In this document: positions 43,382 through 49,037 of the stretch, piece by piece
Layout of the letters: each line of letters opens with the position of its first letter
Numbering within the stretch: position 1 is the first letter of the stretch
NCBI RefSeq assembly: GCF_001707915.1
Contig: NZ_MAVV01000007.1
Span: 1-49,037 of the forward strand
From: Thermodesulfovibrio sp. N1
GTDB lineage: Bacteria > Nitrospirota > Thermodesulfovibrionia > Thermodesulfovibrionales > Thermodesulfovibrionaceae
Length of the DNA stretch: 49,037 nucleotides
Direction of reading: 5' to 3'
Position numbers and translations under genes: made by a program
The notes under the pieces: generated by a model
Database searches by the model: none
Seen by the model: only the letters and a program-made list of their open reading frames with translations
Told to the model about the DNA's origin: nothing

Positions 43382-44293
43382 CTAAACAAAAAATTGAATT
43401 ATATATCTTAGGGCAATATAGACAATTATAATCGATAAAATAAGCTTTATATATTTTTGAGGTACATGTTTCTGTACCCTTGCACCAAGATATATTCCAA
43501 AGGCTCCACCAATTCCAAAAAGTAAACCAAGTAACCAGTCAGGACTTGTCTGAAGTCCTGCTGGTGAAGGAAGAATTGCATAATAGATAACACCGAATAC
43601 AGAAGCCGTGGCAGTACCCATAAGGCAAGCACCTGCTATGCTATGAACAGGAAGCTTAAAAAATGTTACCAAAAAAGGAGACATAATTGCTCCACCACCA
43701 ATTCCATAGGCACCACCTATTACTCCTATAACAAAGGCAAGGATAAATACCCAAATTGTACTGAAAGAAAATCTTTCTCCCCAAAATTCATATTCAGTCC
43801 TTTTTAATGAAAAAGATGTTGTTTTGACCACAGCTTCTTTTGTAAGTTTCTGGTCAAATTTTTTTTGTGTTTCAGCTTTTTTCTTTTTGAAAACATCAAG
43901 AAAAAGCCTTACACCAATGTAAAGCAAAACAAGACCGACAAAAAATTTAAAAGACTTTGGATCTGGAAGAATTTTTATTCTTATATAATATCCAATGATA
44001 ATGCCTGGAACTGTTCCAGCCATAATAACCCATGCAAGGCAGGGAATTCTTTTTTCTTTATGATACCTGTAAACACCAGAGGGAATAGCAACTACATTAA
44101 AAATAAAGTTAGTTCCACTTACTCCCGGAGATGTATAGTTAAGGGCACTTACCTGAAATGGCAATAGAAGAAATGCTCCAGATACTCCTCCCATTGATGT
44201 AAAAAAAGAAACAATGAAAGCAACCAGAGGTGGAATAAGTATATTTGTTGTAACACCTGAAATAGGAAATGTATATGTCAGAAAATCTAACAT
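43382..44293 (-). CDS. TauE/SafE-family sulfite/anion permease
   Basis: 303 residues with seven to eight membrane helices. Two repeat signatures GVSGTNFIFNVVAIPSGV and GGAYGIGGGAIMSPFLVTF, and a charged cytoplasmic loop of about 60 residues in the middle. Such permeases export sulfite, sulfoacetate or related anions, or import them. Substrate not determinable. Convergent with dapF, 11 bp apart. Confidence 0.82.
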   Translation of the reverse strand: MLDFLTYTFPISGVTTNILIPPLVAFIVSFFTSMGGVSGAFLLLPFQVSALNYTSPGVSGTNFIFNVVAIPSGVYRYHKEKRIPCLAWVIMAGTVPGIIIGYYIRIKILPDPKSFKFFVGLVLLYIGVRLFLDVFKKKKAETQKKFDQKLTKEAVVKTTSFSLKRTEYEFWGERFSFSTIWVFILAFVIGVIGGAYGIGGGAIMSPFLVTFFKLPVHSIAGACLMGTATASVFGVIYYAILPSPAGLQTSPDWLLGLLFGIGGAFGIYLGARVQKHVPQKYIKLILSIIIVYIALRYIIQFFV

Positions 44294-44355
44294 GATTGGA
44301 TTTTATTAAATTTTCCAAAATTATACAAATTAAAATTTTTTATTATCAGATAAAA

Positions 44356-44604
44356 TTATTTTGAATTGAGTTCTTCAATTAAGATATTTCTTATTTTGTC
44401 TTCTGATGGAAGCGGAAATCCCGAATGTTTAAGTTTTCCATTTACAAGCAAGCCTGGAGTGACTTGAGTATATTTGAAAATCTCTTTTAAATCTTTTATA
44501 TGTATGACATCAGCCTGAATTCCAAGCTGGGAAACTACTTTTTTAACGGTTTCTTCAACTTTGTAACAATTAGCACATCCGGGACCAAGAATTTTTATTT
44601 CCAT
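44356..44604 (-). CDS. Small thioredoxin-fold protein
   Basis: 82 residues of the MTH895-like mini-thioredoxin group: MEIKILGPGCANCYKVEETV, with redox site CANC (10-13), and a cis-Pro segment VTPGLLVNGK. Likely a cytoplasmic disulfide reductase or metal-handling protein. GGAGG precedes the ATG. It follows the DUF255 gene on the same strand. Confidence 0.87.
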   Translation of the reverse strand: MEIKILGPGCANCYKVEETVKKVVSQLGIQADVIHIKDLKEIFKYTQVTPGLLVNGKLKHSGFPLPSEDKIRNILIEELNSK

Positions 44605-44646
44605 AATAAACCTCCTATAAAAAATTTTTTATATAATTATAATATA

Positions 44647-46440
44647 TCATAATCTTAAAAATTTTGCTAATTCTTCTGGTTTATAAATTGGATCAAACTG
44701 TTTTGATCCAACTGACGGAATTATATAATTATTGTCCCTTCCTCTGTGGGCAATAACTGTAAAGGGTGTTATTTGATGAATCGTTGCCTTTCCAAGGGGA
44801 GATTCTAAATTTGTATAAAAATTTAATGTAAGTAAATCAAAATAGCTAAGGAGGGCTTTTACATAGTAAGGAGAAAGATAAGCAGAGGCTAAATTTGAAA
44901 AGGCTTTCAAAGCAACAATTGCCAAGTTCATAAATCTTTCTTCTTTAGTTATGGCATAAAGCTTTAAAAAATTTATTATCATAATAGAGTTTGGTGATGG
45001 ATAGGGAGTATCATGAATGTTTTTCTGTCTTATTGAAAAAATAGACTCTGGAGAATCAAAAAAACCTCCCTTTTGCATATCCCATAGATTTTCCATAGCT
45101 AAATCCATTAATTTTGAAGCCCTGTGAAGATATTTATCCTCTGCGGTAACTTCATAGGCTGAGATAAGTGCAGAAATCATGTAGGCATAATCATCTATTA
45201 AGGCAGGAATGTCTTCGATTTTTCTATAAAGTTTTTCACCAATAAACAAATTTGAAAGTGTGTTTTCAATAGATTGAAGAGCCATATTCAAAAGATTTCT
45301 GTCTTTTATTGTTCTCCAAGCTTTTATAAAAGCATCGGCACAAATTCCGTTTACAAAGCAATAAAGAGTACTATCTACAGAAGGAGCATCTTTTTGTTTT
45401 CTTTTTGAAATAAATTTTTCTCTCAGTTGTTTAATTAATTCCCTATCTCTACCTATGATAATAAATCTTCCATCTATCATGGCTTTTTCATCAACAAGGG
45501 TGATAGTTAAATCAGAGATTTCTCTTAATTCTTTTTCTTCCCATGTATAATAGAACTCATCGGCAAACTGACTTGCACAGAAAAAACCATCTTTAGAAAA
45601 TAAATTTTTTATCATATAATCAATTGTTTCCATGGCAATCTCTCTATAAAAAAAGTCCTTTAAAATATTAAAAGCATCGAGAAAATTGATAATGTGCCAT
45701 GCATTGTCTACTGCAAGTTTTTCAAAATGAGGTACTAACCATTGTTTATCTATACTGTATCTATGAAATCCGCCTTCAATATGGTCATATATACCTCCTG
45801 ATACCATAACTTTTAGTGTTTTTTCTATTCCACTGAAAACCCAGGGCTTATTTTTTATCCAGTATCTCCAGATAAGAAGATCAATATGGGCAAAAGGTGG
45901 AAATTTAGGAGTTTTTTTAAATCCTCCATATTCAAAGTCCATCTCTTTAACTATATCCTCTTCTGGATTATGGACAAGTTCCTCTCTTATATCAGACGAT
46001 GCAACTTCTATTGGTTTTATTGCATCTACTATTACCTGTGCTCGTGTGGAAATTTTTTCTTGATTAGTTTGATATAGTTCAAGAGCTTTTTCTATCATTG
46101 TCCTGAAATAATCTTTTTTTTCATTACTTTTGTAAGTAAATCCAGCAAAGGGTCTTCCATCTGGAATTAGAAAAAGATTAAGAGGCCAGCCACTTCCTTG
46201 TCCAATAATATATGATGCTTTCTGATATATTGAGTCAATATCAGGTCTTTCATCACGGTCAATAAAGACAGGAATAAAATTTCTATTTATAATTCCACTA
46301 ATTTCTGGATCATCTAATACATCTTTTTTCATTTTCTTACAATAACTACTCCATTTTGCAGAGATATGCAAAAAAATTGGCTTCTTTTCATGTTCAGCCC
46401 TATGAAGGGATTCTTTTTTGTAAGGCAACCAATTGATCAT
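44647..46440 (-). CDS. DUF255 thioredoxin-like/glycoside-hydrolase-fold protein (YyaL type)
   Basis: 597 residues. An N-terminal thioredoxin-like DUF255 domain (about 1-125) with DRDERPDIDSIYQK and GWPLNLFLIPDGRPF, then an (alpha/alpha)6-type region (about 170-560) with GGIYDHIEGGFHRYSID and VPHFEKLAVDNA. The usual CHWC active site reads SSYC (31-34), so only Cys34 remains. YyaL/SSP411-type proteins have poorly defined functions. It is followed by a separate mini-thioredoxin gene after 42 bp. The loss of the first cysteine may mean a non-redox role. Confidence 0.82.
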   Translation of the reverse strand: MINWLPYKKESLHRAEHEKKPIFLHISAKWSSYCKKMKKDVLDDPEISGIINRNFIPVFIDRDERPDIDSIYQKASYIIGQGSGWPLNLFLIPDGRPFAGFTYKSNEKKDYFRTMIEKALELYQTNQEKISTRAQVIVDAIKPIEVASSDIREELVHNPEEDIVKEMDFEYGGFKKTPKFPPFAHIDLLIWRYWIKNKPWVFSGIEKTLKVMVSGGIYDHIEGGFHRYSIDKQWLVPHFEKLAVDNAWHIINFLDAFNILKDFFYREIAMETIDYMIKNLFSKDGFFCASQFADEFYYTWEEKELREISDLTITLVDEKAMIDGRFIIIGRDRELIKQLREKFISKRKQKDAPSVDSTLYCFVNGICADAFIKAWRTIKDRNLLNMALQSIENTLSNLFIGEKLYRKIEDIPALIDDYAYMISALISAYEVTAEDKYLHRASKLMDLAMENLWDMQKGGFFDSPESIFSIRQKNIHDTPYPSPNSIMIINFLKLYAITKEERFMNLAIVALKAFSNLASAYLSPYYVKALLSYFDLLTLNFYTNLESPLGKATIHQITPFTVIAHRGRDNNYIIPSVGSKQFDPIYKPEELAKFLRL

Positions 46441-46441
46441 C

Positions 46442-47083
46442 TTATTTCTCCTTTATTTTTGATTTGACTTTTTCAATAAATTTTTTTATAAGTTCATGAT
46501 CTTTTTTGCCTTTATAAAGTTCTACTCCACTACTTACATCAACAGCATAGGGAGCTACTTTTTTTATTGCTTCTTCAACATTAAAAACATTTAATCCCCC
46601 AGAAAGAATGATATTACCAAATTTTTTTGCTATCTTAGCTACCTCCCAGTTAAAAGTTTTGCCTGTACCTCCATATTCATCTTTACTAAAACTGTCAATC
46701 AGGAAAGCAGATACTTTGTAATTAGGCAAAACTTCTTCAAGGGATTTACCATCTGGGAGATTACCAAATTCGGTGACTCTGAATGCCTTTATAACTCGTT
46801 TAAATTTATTACAAAATTGAGGAATCTCTTCTCCATGTAGTTGGACTGTGTCAATTCCAGTTAAATTTATGATTTCATTAATTTTTTCAACATTTTCATT
46901 TACAAATACGCCAACAAAATTTATAAATGGTGGAAGAGCTTCTATTATCTCCTTTGCTTTTTCAGGATCTATATATCTTGGACTCTTTTTATAAAATATA
47001 AATCCTATAGCATCGGCTCCACATTTTACTGACCATAGTGCATCTTCCATATTTGTTATCCCGCAAATTTTAACTCTAATCAT
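46442..47083 (-). CDS. trpF: Phosphoribosylanthranilate isomerase
   Basis: 213 residues, TIM barrel. [12 protein letters not shown] near the N-terminus with the catalytic Cys, [24 protein letters not shown] and the phosphate-binding [21 protein letters not shown] at the end. Third step from chorismate to tryptophan. No other trp gene is nearby, so the gene is separated from a trp operon. One base from the DUF255 gene and directly abutting the PPC gene. Confidence 0.94.
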   Translation of the reverse strand: MIRVKICGITNMEDALWSVKCGADAIGFIFYKKSPRYIDPEKAKEIIEALPPFINFVGVFVNENVEKINEIINLTGIDTVQLHGEEIPQFCNKFKRVIKAFRVTEFGNLPDGKSLEEVLPNYKVSAFLIDSFSKDEYGGTGKTFNWEVAKIAKKFGNIILSGGLNVFNVEEAIKKVAPYAVDVSSGVELYKGKKDHELIKKFIEKVKSKIKEK

Positions 47084-47518
47084 TTATACCTTAAGAAGTA
47101 TCATTTTGGATTTTTCATCAAGTTCTCTTGTAACATTTACATCAGTAATTTCCATTATTATTGCTTCCAGAACAAGAAATACCTCCGGATTTTCTCTCAT
47201 ACATCCCATTCTTACAAAATCTTCTCTTCCATAGATACCATGTAAATGGATTTTAGGTTCATCACCATGCCAGATAATTGTTCCAATGCCTATAATTTCA
47301 TGATTTCCTGTAATTTCCCGCCAAATTGGAATGGGCGGAAGTGTATCATTTTCAGGACCTACTACAAATCTGCCACCTTTTAACCCACCAATTAACCAAA
47401 ATATGGCACAATGGAGCTTCTCTTTTTTGGCAAATTCAGTCAATTCATTTAAAGGATTTTCACCATCTTCAAATTTTGCTATAAAAACTCTTCCAGTATT
47501 ACCTTTTTGATATTTCAT
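47084..47518 (-). CDS. PPC-domain (DUF296) protein
   Basis: 144 residues of the PPC/DUF296 domain, found in plant AT-hook proteins and in stand-alone bacterial forms: GRVFIAKFEDGENPLNELTEF, ITGNHEIIGIGTIIWHGDEP and HLHGIYGRED. The histidines in the last two motifs form a conserved site. Function in bacteria is unclear. I start at ATG 47518, which overlaps the upstream stop by 4 bp and has GGAGGAG just before it; an ATG at 47530 is the alternative. Confidence 0.8.
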   Translation of the reverse strand: MKYQKGNTGRVFIAKFEDGENPLNELTEFAKKEKLHCAIFWLIGGLKGGRFVVGPENDTLPPIPIWREITGNHEIIGIGTIIWHGDEPKIHLHGIYGREDFVRMGCMRENPEVFLVLEAIIMEITDVNVTRELDEKSKMILLKV

Positions 47519-48513
47519 AAACTCCTCCATTCAACTATCCTATTGTATACCATTTGAGGTGTTATTTCTCTCATACATTTTTGGTCTTCGCATTTTTTCT
47601 TAAAGCAGGGACTGCAAGGTAGCTCTGCTCTAATTATAAGATGATCTTCTCCAAAAGGACCTGTTCTTTTAGGCGATGTAGGTCCGAATAAAGCTACAAC
47701 TTTTTTGCCACAGGCTGTAGCAAGATGCATTGTTCCTGTATCAGGTGTTATTACAAATAAAGACTTATTAAATATAACAATTAATTCTTTAAGTGTAGTC
47801 TTTCCAGCCACAGAGATTGCTTTACCCTCTGAGTATTCTTCAATCTTTAATGCTTCGGAAACATCGGATTTTGAGCCGACAATAAGGAAAGAGTATGGTA
47901 ACATTTTAACAAGTTCAACAAAATAGGGAAGAGGCCAATTTTTAGATTGCCATCTTGCAGATGGAATAATTACAACAAAATCCTTTAATTCTCTAAGCCA
48001 TTCTGGTTCTTTGGGTTTTGGAAGGGGGAATTTTATTTCATTTATTGTGCATCCAAGTTCTTTGGCAACTTCAAGATAACGAAAAACAGCATGTTTTTCA
48101 ATAGATGCAGAAATTTTTTTATTGTAAAAAATTGTGCTAAATTCTCTTGATTCTTTGAAACCAATTCTAATTGGAGCTTTGCTTAGCATTGTAATAATTC
48201 CGCTTCTTAAAAGTCCTTGAAGGTCTATGGCAATATCATATTGTTCTTTTTTTAGTTCTTCCCTTAAATTAAAAAATTCTCTAATTGTACTGTTAATATT
48301 TTTTATTGACCTCCATTTATCCTTATCTATGACTATCAGTTTTTCAACTAAAGGATGTTCAGTAAGAAGTTCCTCAAAACCTTTTGCAACAACCCAGTGA
48401 ATTTTAGTGGAGGGAAAATTTTCTTTAAGAGTATTTAAGAGAGGCAAAGAATGGACAATATCTCCAAGAGAGCTTGGTTTAATTATAAGAATTTTCTCAT
48501 TTCCTTTAATCAT
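47515..48513 (-). CDS. LPS heptosyltransferase, glycosyltransferase family 9
   Basis: 332 residues. ILIIKPSSLGDIVHSLPLLN at the N-terminus, FVVIIPSARWQSKNWPLPYF at the domain joint, and ITPDTGTMHLATACGKKVVALFGPT near the end are GT9 signatures. A cysteine-rich stretch, CSPCFKKKCEDQKC, follows and may bind metal, as in several GT9 proteins. It transfers heptose from ADP-heptose to the lipid A core; WaaC and WaaF cannot be told apart here. It overlaps gmhB by 8 bp, joining sugar supply and transfer. Confidence 0.87.
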   Translation of the reverse strand: MIKGNEKILIIKPSSLGDIVHSLPLLNTLKENFPSTKIHWVVAKGFEELLTEHPLVEKLIVIDKDKWRSIKNINSTIREFFNLREELKKEQYDIAIDLQGLLRSGIITMLSKAPIRIGFKESREFSTIFYNKKISASIEKHAVFRYLEVAKELGCTINEIKFPLPKPKEPEWLRELKDFVVIIPSARWQSKNWPLPYFVELVKMLPYSFLIVGSKSDVSEALKIEEYSEGKAISVAGKTTLKELIVIFNKSLFVITPDTGTMHLATACGKKVVALFGPTSPKRTGPFGEDHLIIRAELPCSPCFKKKCEDQKCMREITPQMVYNRIVEWRSL

Positions 48514-49037
48514 CGAAATCTCTTTTTATAATATCAACCACTTCTTTTAAATTTTTAGCATCTTTTTCAATTAAAATTCCCTTTGCACCTATCATCTGAG
48601 CAAGCTCTATATCTATTTGTTTATCGCCCACTACATAGGATTTTTTAAAGTTAATATTGTATTTGTAGCGTGATATTATAGCAATTGCAGGATTTGGTTT
48701 TCGACAAAAACATCCTTCATCGGGATGATGGGGGCAGTAAAAAAAGTCATCAAATCCGTATTTATCAATAAAAAATTTATTGACCTCCTGAACAAAATCC
48801 TCTTTTACAATACCCCTTGCTATTCCTGATTGGTTACTTATCCCAATAAGAAGAAATCCTAAATTTTTAATTCCCTTAATGCATCAATATCAGGATATAC
48901 CTCAAAATTCTCCCATCTTGATAAATAGTTTGCATCTTTGCAGAGAGTTCCATCTCTATCGAAAAAACAACTCTTTTAGATGGGATAAGTTCTGATAAAG
49001 CATTCCAGACATCTTCAACCTCTATGGATATACTAGG
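48506..49037 (-). CDS. gmhB: D-glycero-D-manno-heptose-1,7-bisphosphate 7-phosphatase, 5'-partial and with two frameshifts
   Basis: HAD-family phosphatase reading off the right end of the window. In order on the minus strand: DRDGT nucleophile motif, GISNQSGIARG, the zinc loop CPHHPDEGCFCRKPNPA, and VVGDKQIDIELAQMIGA. Two one-base losses break the frame: a T run at 48962-48967 (6, where 7 would read VVFFDRDG) and an A run at 48864-48868 (5, where 6 would read LKNLGF). All motifs are otherwise intact. Upstream of the motif, PSISIEVEDVWNALSELIPS stays in frame and is longer than a normal GmhB N-terminus, so a fusion or an upstream start is possible. The reaction makes heptose-1-phosphate for LPS core synthesis. 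Confidence 0.82.

Overview
The window looks like chromosomal DNA of an AT-rich, thermophilic, Gram-negative, probably flagellated bacterium. Lipid A synthesis genes (lpxA, lpxD, lpxI, fabZ), BamA, an OmpH/Skp chaperone, Lol transport genes, heptose/LPS genes and a porin show an outer membrane. A TtuA-type tRNA thiolase (2-thioribothymidine 54) points to growth at high temperature, and a partial motA points to flagella. The gene set resembles Nitrospirota of the Thermodesulfovibrio type; this is an inference from gene content, since no database search was possible.

Layout: 1-311, start of motA. 431-1617 and 3232-4129, two dense fields of short hairpin repeats on either side of a large outer-membrane porin; a one-domain GIY-YIG nuclease gene sits inside the first field. 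4210-9245, TPR protein, DUF3108 envelope protein, a short UvrA and an RluD-type pseudouridine synthase. 9247-10008, coiled-coil protein with a predicted PD-(D/E)XK nuclease domain. 10134-10299, third repeat field. 10390-11801, DUF3842 protein, CooT-like nickel protein and LipM-type octanoyltransferase. 11650-25272 (minus), a tightly packed run of thirteen genes: ROK kinase, lepA, lepB, ribE, manC, phosphomannomutase, bamA, ompH, lpxD, fabZ, lpxA, lpxI and a membrane protein. 25347-25904, DUF3147 protein and heavy-metal-binding protein. 25901-40011 (minus), lolD, a small membrane protein, lolC/E, lysS, tRNA-Pro, a MerR regulator, an IHF/HU protein, aconitase, an inositol-phosphatase family protein, nitroreductase, ttuA, RNase HI, a zinc-ribbon coiled-coil protein, tRNA(CAT), rpoD, dnaG, a Nif3-like protein and rpsU (the classical macromolecular-synthesis cluster). 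40470-43370, DUF2703 protein, lysA and dapF. 43382-49037 (minus), TauE/SafE permease, small thioredoxin, DUF255 protein, trpF, PPC-domain protein, heptosyltransferase and a partial gmhB.

The strongest unexplained signal is the repeat family. About 34 copies of a 27-40 bp imperfect palindrome share the outline GTCA-YYCY-GAG...GAR-GRR-TCTC. Several subfamilies change both sides of the outer stem together (ATTCT/AGAAT, ACCCT/AGGGT, ATTCC/GGAAT, ATCCT/AGGAT) and keep a tandem G-A mismatch just inside it, which suggests the folded strand is what is conserved. Pairs of units are joined by a fixed 13-nt linker into a composite element. Two such composites, in the same orientation, bracket the GIY-YIG gene closely, so a nuclease-plus-hairpin mobile system, analogous to REP/RAYT but with a different enzyme, is a reasonable hypothesis.

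Other points: many genes seem to be transcribed without a leader, with a -10 box 5-8 nt before the ATG. lysS has a single-base frameshift in a homopolymer, and gmhB at the window edge has two, which may be sequence errors. UvrA lacks its insertion domain, and the DUF255 protein lacks the first cysteine of the usual CxxC.
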